A stretch of 64,000 bases of DNA from Chrysomallon squamiferum (lineage: Eukaryota > Mollusca > Gastropoda > Neomphalida > Peltospiridae): positions 15,841,751 through 15,905,750 of the forward strand of contig CM022676.1 of the NCBI GenBank assembly GCA_012295275.1. Direction: 5' to 3'. Numbering within the stretch: position 1 is the stretch's first letter; every line of letters starts with the position of its first letter. The notes under the pieces are model-generated. The model searched no databases. It was not told the origin of the DNA and saw only the letters and a list, made by a program, of their open reading frames with translations. The translations under genes were made by a program, and so were the position numbers. Positions 27,089 to 53,362 of this stretch are shown here, one piece after another.

Positions 27089-28380
27089 TTGTGTTTGTCA
27101 CTGAAGCCCGCACCCTTGTTTCAGTAACAGATAACGAAACACGAGTCACACACGTGTTCTGGTGTTTTCTCGAAGGTGTTCAGTGAAGCGAATGACGACT
27201 ATCTCGCACTATGCAGTGTCGTGTTCCTTTTTTACGCAGTCACCTCAGTCTTTTCACCGTTCACAAAAGAGAAGAATGCTGTGTCGCATTTTAAATGAAA
27301 TAAATACACCTTCACACTGAGGAATAATATATATACTATAGATAAATTAGTATCATTATTATTATTGTTATTATTATTGTTGTTATAACAACTACAACTT
27401 TTACTGCTAACACTATTCCTACTGTGATAGAATACACACACACACACACCCCCACATATACACACACACAAACACACACACACATAAACAAAACAAAATT
27501 AAAATATTTTGATAATAGAAATATGTAATAAGAAAACATGTCTATGTTTCGTTGCTGTACAAGAGATTTCAGTAAAAAAATGTATTTATGGAAAACTGGA
27601 TGTGTGGACAGACGGATACATGACGTCACTGTTTCACGTTTTCATTTAAACAAATGTTGTTCTTAGTGTTGTTATTAAACACAGGTAGGTAGATACATAT
27701 TAATTTATCTGGCTATTCATTTCTTTACTAATTTATTTATTTATTTATTTAGTTGTTTATTTATTTGTTTGTTTGTTTATTTATTTGTTTATGTATTTAT
27801 GTATTTATATGTGTAACGTCAGGTCAGGATGACATATGTCTATGTACACAAATGTTATCAAAAATGTAGTCAGGCAGATCCAGTCACGCACAAAAGGTAT
27901 TGCTGTTATGTTTAAAGTGCTTCATATAAGTGGGTTGTTGGAAACAGAACAAGGAAGAACTACTAACTTTATTTCTCTTAGGACGTACTGAACTATGGTG
28001 TTTTTTCAGTCTCTGTTCATTTTTAATTATCTCAGGAATGTGATTTTTAATGTAATTATTATTGTTGTTGTTGTGGGTGTTGTTATTATTATTATTATTA
28101 TTACTATTATAATAATTAGTATTATCATCATCGTCATCGTCGTTGTCATCATCACTGTTATCATTATAGTCATCATTATTATCATCATAATCATCATCAA
28201 GCTGTAAGAACAATTACTGCTAATATTTTTATATAGTTTTACTAGTTGATTTGGTTGTTACCATTATTTGACACACACATAAACACACACACACAAAGAA
28301 AGACCACATAAACACAAACGCACACACATAGGTACTTTAAATTATTCGACACTTACAGAATGTTTTAATTTTTAATTTTA

Positions 28381-28452
28381 TAGGAGTCCATTTGGTACGT
28401 ACACGTGTAAGTTCAATAATCGCGTAGTCAGCAGAACGGTGACGTTAAGTAC
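28381..28452 (+). pseudogene. Ig domain C-terminal remnant
   Basis: Follows TTTTATAGG. Reads SPFGTYTCKFNNRVVSRTV, which is the F-G strand end of an Ig domain (GTYTC), then LSTETRQAE without further domain signal. No N-terminal half is visible upstream. Confidence 0.5.
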
Positions 28453-28912
28453 AGAAACCAGACAAGCTGAAATACGTGCACAACTACTAAACCGGTTTCT
28501 TGTCAGTGCGCGAGTGTCAGCTACAACTTCATTGTTCTGTGTCAGTGATTTGTGACAAAAACTGAAGTATGTAACTCTTGAAATTATTAAAAACCTAATC
28601 ACATATGCTGATAATAATTGTATTTTATTTGATTTTACTTTATTTTATGTTTTTTTTTTTTTTTTTGTTTGAGTTCTTTTTTGGGAGCATTTTTTTTTTT
28701 TTTTTTTTTTTTATTATTCGTTTTTTTTTTCTCTTTTTTTTCTCTCATATTCTTCATATACTGTAGGACTGTACGATAATTATGTTGTCATTCATTTTAG
28801 CCTCTGTGAATAATAAAAACAAAATTACTATGGCAACTCGTTAACGCGAAACCTATGACCTCAGTAAAAAAAACAATTAATTAATTAAAAAATGTTGAAT
28901 TTAAATTTGTAG

Positions 28913-29145
28913 ACGAACCCAATGCTCTGTAGTAAAACATCTCCTCCACTCTAACAGTTTACAAATGTTATGACATCACAGTGGATGATGATGTCGTAGT
29001 GAGGAACACTCCACTACAGCTGGAAGTTTGGAAATAAAATGATCAGAAACAGTTCTGTCCTGACTCTTCGCAGTGTCAGTAAATCTGAGAGTGGTAAATC
29101 ATTTTACATGTACTGCAGAAACCCAAGTTACAATGGACGTCGTTT
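28913..29145 (+). pseudogene. Broken Ig exon
   Basis: Acceptor TTTGTAG then a phase-1 start DEPNAL followed by a stop. A second frame gives YDITVDDDVVVRNTPLQLE, and a third gives NSSVLTLRSVSKSESG and FYMYCRNPS, which are typical Ig E-F strands. Ends at TT|GTGAGTG. At least two frame changes make it a relic. Confidence 0.55.
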
Positions 29146-29188
29146 GTGAGTGTGATCGTGTTATTGTTATTATTATTATTATAATTAC

Positions 29189-29233
<45 letters not shown>

Positions 29234-29334
29234 AAAAACAATAATTTGTATTCCCTTTATTTTTATTTATTTATTTTCTGTTTTAAAATGTGTTCGTTCA
29301 TTCTGCTTATTTGTGTTAATATGCAGACGAAATA

Positions 29335-29469
29335 GTGACAGCAGTAGTAGTGATAGTATTAGCAGCTGCAGCGGCGACAGCAGGGATAGTTGTAGCAGTA
29401 GTAACAATAGAAGTAGTACTGCTAGCGGCAGTAGCAGAGTAGGAGAAACTATGCGTAATAGTAGTATTT

Positions 29470-29512
<43 letters not shown>

Positions 29513-29540
29513 CAGTAGTAGTAGGTAGTAGTGGTAGTAT
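29335..29540. repeat. Imperfect AGT/AGC tract
   Basis: Ser-coding triplets with a pure (AGT)n core at about 29469-29526; an (ATT)n tract is at 29158-29232. The 151-codon frame spanning both is an artefact. Confidence 0.9.
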
Positions 29541-29579
29541 TATACTGTGTGGTTGTTATGAGTCAACTGCTTATTTCAG

Positions 29580-29715
29580 ATGAGCCAAGCATCAAGTTAG
29601 CCACGGCGAATGGGAAGGTAGAGCTTGAATAATTATCTCCCCTTAATTTCAGATGTAATGTTGACAGTAATCCATACAGTCTCATGTGGAAATCACGAAA
29701 CACTTATGTACTTAG
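29580..29715 (+). pseudogene. Broken Ig exon, N-terminal half
   Basis: After TTATTTCAG, phase 1 gives DEPSIKLATANGKVELE, then TAA (about 29630-29632), then LSPLNFRCNVDSNPYSLMWK with the Ig B-strand Cys and C-strand Trp. The second half is not found. Its DEP start is shared with the exon at 28913, so the two are paralogous domains of one former gene. Confidence 0.6.
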
Positions 29716-29932
29716 TGACAAACACATAGACAGACATACAGATCTAACATATTAATAAGAGTGCAGTCTGAATTAGCTATTTATATGCAGAATATGTTTT
29801 TGTTAAAATATAAAATGAAATAAAAAAATGACTTCTTAATTAAATTATAGTTTCTTACAGACTTTTGAGTACTGACAGAATGTAATCTACTTTTACCAAG
29901 TTAAATGAAAAAGTAAATTTTGCATTTTTCGG

Positions 29933-30230
29933 GTTCGCCAAGACTTGATATTCGAGCTGATTTTCAATCCAGATTTGCTCCATCTATCTGTGATGACGTC
30001 ACACTTACAATACCAGGGAATGACAACCCAGTTCCTACGTTCACTTGGTACAGACAGACGGACGGAAAGATGACAGTTGTTGGTTCTGGTGGACTAGACT
30101 CACACACTGAAGCGACTGCTGTAGGAAAACACGTTTTAAGATTTGTACAAGAGAAAGACTTTGGTGTGTATCACGTGACTGTGTCGAATGGAGAAGATAG
30201 AGAGAAATTTGTGTTTAACTTTACACTGGT
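29933..30230 (+). pseudogene. Ig exon with lost splice acceptor
   Basis: Open frame beginning SPRLDIRADF with FTWYRQTDGK (C-strand Trp) and DFGVYHVTVSNG (DxGxYxV). It is clearly related to the receptor Ig exons at 37331-37639 and 50035-50343 (SPRLDHRVSFHG, DFGVYHVNVSNG). The domain has V where the F-strand Cys usually sits, in all three copies. Where those copies have TTTCAG|GT, this one has TTTCGG|GT, and no clear donor follows the domain. The frame is intact but the exon probably cannot be spliced normally. Confidence 0.65.
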
Positions 30231-30249
30231 TCAAAAATTTAACTTAGAA

Positions 30250-30520
30250 TATTCATACTCTCTACTACTGCTACTACTACTATTACCACTGCTACTGTTG
30301 TTACTACTATTCATACACCTAAAATATTTACTAGTCTATTAAAATTAGTATTACGAGTACTACTTCTGCTATTAGTACTATTATTATTTCTACTATCATT
30401 ACCAATATTAAAACTACTACGAACATTCTACATCTTTTACTACTACTATTTACAACTACTAATATTACTAATATTAATATTAGTACTATCAGTTGTACTA
30501 GTAGTAGTAGCAGTAGCATT
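30250..30520. repeat. Imperfect CTA/ACT/ATT triplet tract
   Basis: Triplet-rich DNA running straight on from the orphan Ig exon. It makes Leu-rich and Ile-rich frames on the two strands that are not genes. Confidence 0.85.
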
Positions 30521-30539
30521 TTTGTTATCTTTAAATCTC

Positions 30540-31413
30540 GTTTTCTTTTATTGTGTTTTCTGTTTTCTGTCTTATTTTCTTTCTTTCTGAATCATTAAAT
30601 ATTTCTGTCAACATTCCTACTTACCTATTTTTCCTGTCCGTTGGTATGTTTGACTGTTTATTTCTATTCATTAATCTGTGCGAATGCGTTCTCGAATATT
30701 CTGTGTGCAGAGTATAATCAGACGTAGATAGGTAATATTCAGATGATACAGTAGAATAAGTAAATTAATAATGAATATTAATTAATTCTAAAAAGAACAA
30801 ATATTATATTTTTGAAGCCCATTAATATTACAGTAACTACAATATATAATTAAAATTTCCTGGAAATGTCAGTTTTATCATGTAATTAAAATGTACAAGA
30901 TCATAACAATTCATGTTAATTGTAATCATACACCTTATGATAATAAATCCATTGTGATTGTTATGATTGTGATGTTTGATTTACTGAGATCAGGTTTTAC
31001 AAAGCTAAACAACGTCTGATTTACAACGGTTAGTGAAATTAACTGAACAAAGAGATCAAAAAATAATAAGTGTTGAGTTTTAAAATATTTAATTAACATA
31101 AGTGAATGCTTCTTAAAACAATTAAGACGTGGGTTACTTGCTGCACTTCAAAAATCTGCAACATAAACAAAATACTGAACGGTAATAATGGTTTTCTGAT
31201 GTTACAACTTCTTTAGTAAACACACTCACACACACACACACACAAACACACACAAACACACACTCGCATATATATATTAAATAATGTTCTCATTTTTCTT
31301 TGAATGATAGTTTTGGTTCTGTGCTGTCATTAAATAAAGAAAATCTTCTTCTTCTCTTTCTTCCTGTTCTTCTGGCTGTTATTATTATTTATTTTGTTTT
31401 CCTTTTATTTTTT

Positions 31414-31463
<50 letters not shown>

Positions 31464-31470
31464 AGAATAC
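30540..31470. other. Noncoding stretch
   Basis: Ends in a short CA tract (31204-31260) and a T-rich run (31408-31463). No exon seen. Inverted-repeat homology begins just after it. Confidence 0.6.
31408..31463. repeat. Poly(T) run
   Basis: Almost pure T, directly outside the left end of the inverted repeat. Confidence 0.95.
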
Positions 31471-31730
31471 CCTTTTCGTTTAACCAAATAGTTCTTGAAT
31501 TAAAGATTAACAAGTAGTAAAAAGGTGACACAAATTAGGTCATATCTAAGGCCTCGGTGTAAGAGTGTAAAAACTGCAAGAATTTGAAAAACACAAAGTG
31601 AGAATAACTAAACTCTTACAAAAACGTGTCAATTAACTAGCCACGTCACATCGTTTAATCTCACTCGTTGTCTTTGACCTTCACCGAAATCACCTTTCAT
31701 GTTCGCCGACATTTGTAAACGTAGAAAAAA

Positions 31731-31985
31731 CAAATGGCGGCGACGATATTTATGTGTAAATATATGAAGTTTACGTAATATTATTGTAGGCAGTGATTGG
31801 CTGGGTGTAAGTAAAGTTGGCTCTGATTGGTTGATTTCTAAAATAACAAGAAGTAAGTTTAAATATAAGTCTGAGAGTTAATTTTGATTGACAGTGATTG
31901 ACACACAAGACTCAGTAAGTTTATTTGAAATTGAATGAACTTATTTTTGACTGCACACGAAATACATTCATTCTTCTGATTTGAG
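31731..31985 (+). promoter_or_regulatory. Candidate promoter and 5' UTR exon of MWRW gene L
   Basis: Contains AAATGGCGGC (31733-31740 area, YY1-like), two inverted CCAAT boxes (GATTGG at 31795-31800 and 31825-31830), a TATA-like TTTAAATATAAG (31858-31869) and a 5' UTR ending TTGAG|GTAAGT at 31985. The same order is kept at 55091-55340 and 63375-63622 on the other strand. Element names rest on consensus resemblance. Confidence 0.6.
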
Positions 31986-32098
31986 GTAAGTCGAAATGGT
32001 TTAGTTTTTCTTACTTAATGAAAAGGTAAGATTCTGTATAAATCTCTGCCTCCCTCTCTCTCCTTTTTCATCTTTTAATATACATCAACAGTACTTGT

Positions 32099-32099
<1 letters not shown>

Positions 32100-32159
<60 letters not shown>

Positions 32160-32624
32160 GTAAAAGAAGAAGAAGAAGAAACCAAGAGCGACACTGAGAA
32201 GGATTTGATGTTAATGATACTGCTAGATGATGTTTAAGAAAATTAAATAGTTACTTTTCATATATTATTCCCACAATCACGAATCTTTTCGCATATATAA
32301 ATATATTTAGCCTGCAACAAACAGAGAAAAGAAAAACAAGAACAGAAAACATATGATACATGCTGGTGTTAGTCGATAAAAGTATTTTCAGATTACACAA
32401 GTCAGACACCAGTCAGACTTTAGTCTACTCAGTACCAGTTTAATACGCAGTAGACATTGAAATCACTTGAGTACGAATGCAAACAACTGATTGTTTTCTA
32501 ATTAACTGCTACAAGCTTAAACGTGATGCTTAGCTTTTCACTACTGTTTCTAAAATAATCCTCAATTCATATAAAACTAACAATATTTATTCAGTAAGAA
32601 AGAGAAAATAATAATAATAATAAC

Positions 32625-32688
<64 letters not shown>

Positions 32689-32690
32689 TA
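32100..32690. repeat. (AAT)n tracts in the MWRW L intron
   Basis: Two AAT runs, 32100-32158 and 32605-32690, separated by ordinary AT-rich DNA. A T run at 33018-33047 precedes the coding exon. Confidence 0.9.
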
Positions 32691-33017
32691 AAACGAGGAG
32701 ATTGAGAAAAAAAATATTTGATATTTTGAATTAAAATTCGGAACGAAGAGAAAAGAACAAAATACACAACAGAAGAAGAAAAAAACGTGATTTAATCTTT
32801 AATTAGGAACCACAGACTGTGTATATTTTATATTTTACTTGGCGCCATGTACTCCATTATTTGGGTTTGCATAAGTAAATGTTCCGTACACAGTTTCGAA
32901 AAGTATTTTATCTTGTTATTATTATTATTATTTATTATTAGTATTAGTATTAGTATTATTGTAGTAGTTGTTGTAGTTTAGTAGTATTTAGTATTTCATA
33001 TTATTTTTTATTTTTTC

Positions 33018-33048
<31 letters not shown>

Positions 33049-33132
33049 GGTGTTGTTGTCCTTTATTATTACTTTCATCATTAATTTTCCATTTATAAAG
33101 ATTTTGTATACATTACATTTTCTTCTTTTCAG

Positions 33133-34332
33133 CAGAAATACCGAAACAGAATGTGGCGATGGATAAAGAAACGAAAAATTGACAAAAAATCGAAATCGAA
33201 AGAAATTCTAAAGACTGCTGATGTAATTCCCAGCATCCTGGAAGAAGATCCTTATCATATATATGACGTAATCGATGACGTCACAGATGAAGATTTGCTA
33301 CCCAGTGCAAATAAAGAGAATTTGGGCAAAGTAAATAAAGTGGGGAAAAGGCAAAACAAAATGTTAAAGGAGAAACGCCCACTTGAAGAAAAATGTAGAA
33401 ATATAAAACAACGAGAACAAATACAAGAAAACCAACATGGACGGCAGAACATTGCTACAGTGTTGATAAGGGAGAGAACTCCGTGTCTCAGTGATGACGA
33501 TTACGATGAACCGTGGTACGAGTTTGATCTCAGTGGAGCCGGGGAGTTGTCAAAATTTCTCGTGTCTGGAACTTCGAAAGAAAGCGGAAGCTACAGCTCT
33601 AGAGAAACTCAATTCAACAACGCCACCTGGTGTAAGAAACGATCACTGAGAAAGTCTTTCAGACAAGATGCAAAAGAATCTCAAAATTCAATTATACTTC
33701 CACTTCGTAACAAAGTAAACACTTTCGACAAGGAATTTAACAGTAACAACCTCTCAGAGTTATCTACCCCTGCTGTTTTAAAATCTGATACATTCTTTGT
33801 GTGTAAATCTAACCGCAGTTCACAGCGCACCAGTACTGCAGATGCAACAGACAGAACTAAACTACAAAACGTAAGACGACATTCTAGTTTGTCATCTTTT
33901 TCTAGCGGATTTGATGAATTTACTTCTAGCAGTTCCCTCTTCTTCTGATACTTCAAGGATAAATTTAGAACCGGCTGTTTCTACACTGCACTCGGACAAG
34001 TGTTTTATTCGTAAAACAGGACCAAAACAGTTGAATTCTACCTCCGAAAGAAAATTCCATCCTATTACGTTAAATGTTAGTGAAGAATACGTTTATCCCG
34101 TTGACTCAGTCTACTATAGATGCCCTGAACTTCCTCCAGATTTCTCGATTGTGAAAGGAAAACAAGAAATAGTCCACGGTTCACAGAACAGGTGGAATAC
34201 TAACTGTAGAAATTCTGGAAGGACCAGCTGGTCGGCGGTTCGACCCCGATGTGGGCAAACTGTGAAAACAAAGTGCTAACTGATCTGATAAAATCTAACT
34301 ACAATTTTCAAATGTTTGCTGGGTTTACGTGA
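33133..34332 (+). pseudogene. MWRW family gene, copy L (frameshifted)
   Basis: Second exon after CTTTTCAG at 33132; ATG at 33151. Reads MWRWIKKRKIDKKSKSKE and keeps family blocks YHIYDVIDDVTDED and DDDYDEPWYEFDLSGAG. Against copy R1 there is one extra base in the TCTTCTT stretch near 33943, giving a stop at 33946-33948 after 265 codons. A missing C in the CCCC run near 34246 brings the original frame back, which would end at 34330-34332. A poly(A) signal AATAAA lies at 34413-34418. Both indels fall in short repeats, so base-calling error is possible. Its 1.1-kb 5' UTR intron (31986-33132) carries AAT repeats. Confidence 0.7.
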
Positions 34333-34339
34333 CAAAATA

Positions 34340-34507
34340 TTAAAAATTCTGTCAAACTGAATGTAGATAAGAAAAAGTGTTAGTATTCATGCATTTTTTT
34401 TTTAATTTCATTAATAAAATACTAATTTAAAAATAATTTATGTTATTTCATTCAAACCTCCTAGCAATTCCATCATTTAAATTGGAATAAAAAAAAAAAA
34501 AAAGAGA

Positions 34508-34580
<73 letters not shown>

Positions 34581-34613
34581 TAAAATAAAATAAAATTAAA
34601 TTAAATTAATGCA

Positions 34614-34652
<39 letters not shown>

Positions 34653-35100
34653 ATGATAGTAGTAATAGAAATAGTTGTTCAGAACTGTATTAACATTTGC
34701 ATCTTCAGATGTGGCAATACTATGTAGGGAAATGGGTTCATAAATTGCCACAGAGGTAGAAGTCGTACTTGATGAGGTAGTCGTATTTGTTGTAGGAGTT
34801 TTCGGAGTTGTAGCATTAATAGTAATAAGAGTAGTAAGAGTAGCTGTAGTTGTTGTAGTGGTTGTAGAAGCAGTAGGAATATTCAATATTTTCAGTCGAT
34901 CAGTAATTCAAAATGTAAAATTAGACCTGAGTAATCTACCTGTATTATGCGTGTCTCTATTTCTGTACTTGACTAGAACGTTTTATTCAGTTTTTTATCG
35001 TAGTGAAAAGACCACAAGCGCATCTTTATCATGACTTTGCTTGGATATATATAATTTAATTCCTAAATAAATGTATTTATTTATTTATTTATTTTTTTTT

Positions 35101-35133
<33 letters not shown>

Positions 35134-35277
35134 TTTTTTTTTTTTTTTTTTTTTATCTTTCCAGATGCAGAATAACGCTGGAAAGTAGATCTCCATATGT
35201 CCATAGAACTACTCTTATAGAAAATTATTCTCTTTGATACATTATTTAATTAATGGGCTGTGTTCTGTATTATTACA

Positions 35278-35321
<44 letters not shown>

Positions 35322-36162
35322 AAAAAAAAAAAAAAAAAAAAATGTAGTATTAAATCCCATTACTTTTACATAATTACATGTGTTAGGTTACAAACCTAAA
35401 CAAATCAGGTTACACACAATGGTTGGTATCGATGAATGGACAGCTATCCAAATCAAAACATTTCAGAATTTAATTTTTTATATATATATATATATATTTT
35501 CTTATTAAAAAAATATCTCGATTATAAATACACAAACGATTATTTAGAATGGAACAAATATATACATAACGTCTCTCTGATTCACATTTTTTGCGTAATT
35601 AAAACTTAACTAAAATTACTTAATGAAAACCAAACTATAATTAATAATTACTTTATTAATATAATGTTAGCGGGTGTATATTAGAGACAGTACATTTCAG
35701 AAAAGAAAACGTCCAGATATTATTTATCTTTACTGTTTTGTTGCTAAATATATTCAAATAAGTATAGAATATATACATATAGATTTTCTTAGAATGTGAC
35801 GGTCTCTGAATACAGTTTCGTTAATTCTCTAAAGCAGTTTCCCTTTTTTCTCCATAGCGTTTTCTGAAACAGAGAAATATATATATATATGTGCGTGTGT
35901 GTGCGTGTGTGTATGTGTTTTTTGTCTTTGCTATATATATGCTATTTTGTATCTATAAAACAGTTACTACAGCCATGTTTGAATATATCAAACTTTCTAG
36001 TGTAGCTTCAGTTGTGTTCCCTAATACCACAACGTTTTCCAGATATAACAGCAATCTTATTACCCAGCTTAAACTCCTAAATGAAAATAAATAGCATGTA
36101 TTAGATTAAATTAACTCAGACAAAGAAAAAAGATACTCACACTGAATCAGGTTTCTTGATGT
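34340..36162. other. Left-arm spacer between MWRW L and the receptor gene
   Basis: AAT and AAAT tracts (34508-34655), a minus-strand ACT-triplet stretch (34720-34880) that mimics a Thr-rich exon, T-rich runs (35085-35152) and a poly(A) run (35281-35342). The right-arm counterpart is 51522-53330. No splice-supported exon was found. Confidence 0.6.
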
Positions 36163-42405
<6,243 letters not shown>

Positions 42406-42605
42406 NNNNNNNNNNNNNNNNNNNNNNNNNNNNNNNNNNNNNNNNNNNNNNNNNNNNNNNNNNNNNNNNNNNNNNNNNNNNNNNNNNNNNNNNNNNNNNN
42501 NNNNNNNNNNNNNNNNNNNNNNNNNNNNNNNNNNNNNNNNNNNNNNNNNNNNNNNNNNNNNNNNNNNNNNNNNNNNNNNNNNNNNNNNNNNNNNNNNNNN
42601 NNNNN
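42406..42605. other. Assembly gap of exactly 200 N
   Basis: Run of N interrupting SRCR exon 2b of the left arm. The fixed size suggests a scaffolding placeholder of unknown true length. Confidence 0.99.
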
Positions 42606-42832
42606 GTTCAGTTACGTATTGCTCGAGTTTATAGAAAATAACTGGGTCCAAATTAGTGTTAGAGATATAACTACATTTTCTATAACTTTACTTTTATTAT
42701 CAAATCATGTTTTTTTTTTTTTTTTTTTTACAATACAAAATAAGAGGATATATTTATATACATTTTTTTTTCTTCTAAACAAATTATACTACTCTAACTC
42801 ACTGGAAGCATATGAACCTATTATTATTTCAG

Positions 42833-51521
<8,689 letters not shown>

Positions 51522-51819
51522 ACATCGAGAAACCTGATTCAGTGTGAGTATCTTTTTTCTTTTTCTGAGTTAATTTAATCTAATACAAATTATTTATTTT
51601 CATTTAGGAGTTTAAGCTGGGTAATAAGATTACTGTTATATCTGGAAAACGTTGTGGTATTAGGGAACACAACTGAAGCTACACTAGAAAGTTTGATATA
51701 TTCAAACATGGCTTTAGTAACTGTTTTATAGATACTAAATAGCATATATATAGCACAGACAAAAAAACACATACACACACGCACACACACAGACGCACGC
51801 AACCACAAACGGACACACA

Positions 51820-51852
<33 letters not shown>

Positions 51853-53076
51853 TCTCTGTTTCAGAAAACGCTATGGAGAAAAAAGGGAAACTGCTTCAGA
51901 CAATTAACGAAACTCTATTCAGAGACTGTCACATTCTAAGAAAATCTATATGTATATATTCTATACTTATTTGAATATATTTAGCAACAAAACAGTAAAG
52001 ATAAATAATATTTGGACGTTTTCTTTTCTGAAATGAACTGTCTCTAATATACACCCGCTAACATTATATTAATAAAGTAATTATTAATTATAGTTTGGTT
52101 TTCATTACGTAATTTTAGTTAAGTTTTAATTACGCAAAAAATGTGAGTCAGAGAGACGTTATGTAGATATTTTTTCCATTCTAAATAATCGTTTGTGTAT
52201 TTATAATCTAGATATTTCTTAATAAGAATGTGTATATATATAGAAAATTAAATTCTGAAATGTTTTGATTTGGATAGCTGCCATTCATCGATACCAACCA
52301 TTGTATGTAACCTGATTTGTTTAGGTGTGTAACCTAACACATGTAATTATGTAAAAGTATGGGGATTTGATACTACATGGTTTTTTGGGGGGTTTTTTGT
52401 GTTTTCTTATTTTTTATTTGTTTTTTTTTTTTGTTGTGTTTTATGTTTGTTGTTTTTTTATATGTAATAATACAGAACACAGCCCATTAATTAAATAATG
52501 TATCAAAGAGAATAATTTTCTATAAGAGTAGTTCTATGGACATATGGAGATCTACTTTGCCAGCGTTATTCTGCATCTGGAAAGATAAAAAAAAAAAAAA
52601 AAAAAAAAAATAAAAATAATAATAATAATAATAAAAAAATAAAAAAAAAAAAAAAATAAAAAATAAATAAATACATTTATTTAGGAATTAAATTATATAT
52701 ATCCAAGCAAAGTCATGATAAAGATGCGCTTGTGGTCTTTTCACTACGATAAAAAACTGAATAAAACGTTCTAGTCAAGTACAGAAATAGAGACACGCAT
52801 AATACAGGTAGATTACTCAGGTCTAATTTTACATTTTGAATTACTGATCGACTGAAAATATTGAATATTCCTACTGCTTCTACAACCACTACAACAACTA
52901 CAGCTACTCTTACTACTCTTATTACTATTAATGCTACAACTCCTAAAACTCCTACAACAAATACGACTACCTCATCAAGTACGACTTCTACCTCTGTGGC
53001 AATTTATGAACCCATTTCCCTACATAGATGTAAATATTAATACAGTTCTGAACAACTATTTCTATTACTACTATAT

Positions 53077-53115
<39 letters not shown>

Positions 53116-53143
53116 TACATTAATTTAATTTTATTTTATTTAC

Positions 53144-53184
<41 letters not shown>

Positions 53185-53330
53185 TCTCTTTGTTTTCTTT
53201 TTTTTTTATTCCAATTTAAATGATGGAATTGCTAGGAGGTTTGAATGAAATAACATAAATTATTTTTAAATTAGTATTTTATTAATGAAATTAAAAAAAA
53301 ATGCATGAATACTAATACTTTTTCTTATCT
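51522..53330. other. Right-arm spacer between the receptor and MWRW R1
   Basis: A/T homopolymers near 52380-52660, ACT-rich DNA at 52870-53000, (ATTT)n and (ATT)n at 53072-53185. TTTATT at 53278-53283 is an AATAAA signal for the minus-strand MWRW R1 gene. Confidence 0.6.
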
Positions 53331-53362
53331 ACATTCAGTTTGACAGAATTTTTAGTAAACTG

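Larger units (their letters stand above)
25336..28200. repeat. Tandem duplication, unit about 1.5 kb
   Basis: The unit starting ATTTTCTTTTACTTAAATAAA at 25335 recurs at about 26838, and matches continue through the signal exon (25514-25586 / 27016-27088), its 5' flank, a (CA)n tract (25958-26026 / 27433-27484), the GATAATAGAAATATGTAATA block (26057 / 27509) and the AGGCAG(G/A)TCC block (26369 / 27872). Copies differ by many substitutions and indels, so the duplication is not recent. Confidence 0.8.

Noticed and set aside
27433-27484. CRISPR-like or tandem spaced repeats among the CA tracts
   Set aside because: Simple dinucleotide microsatellites without spacer structure, in eukaryotic DNA.
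29073-29528. 151-codon Ile- and Ser-rich frame
   Set aside because: Made by (ATT)n and (AGT)n tracts joined to part of a dead Ig exon.
34596-34886. Thr-rich frame on the receptor strand (also 52850-53030 on the right arm), possible mucin stalk
   Set aside because: Built from ACT triplets, no acceptor in a usable phase, stops between it and any splice site.
35891-36094. 67-codon frame present in both arms (51590-51826 minus)
   Set aside because: Antisense to the receptor direction, starts in a GT-rich tract, conserved only as the arms are.
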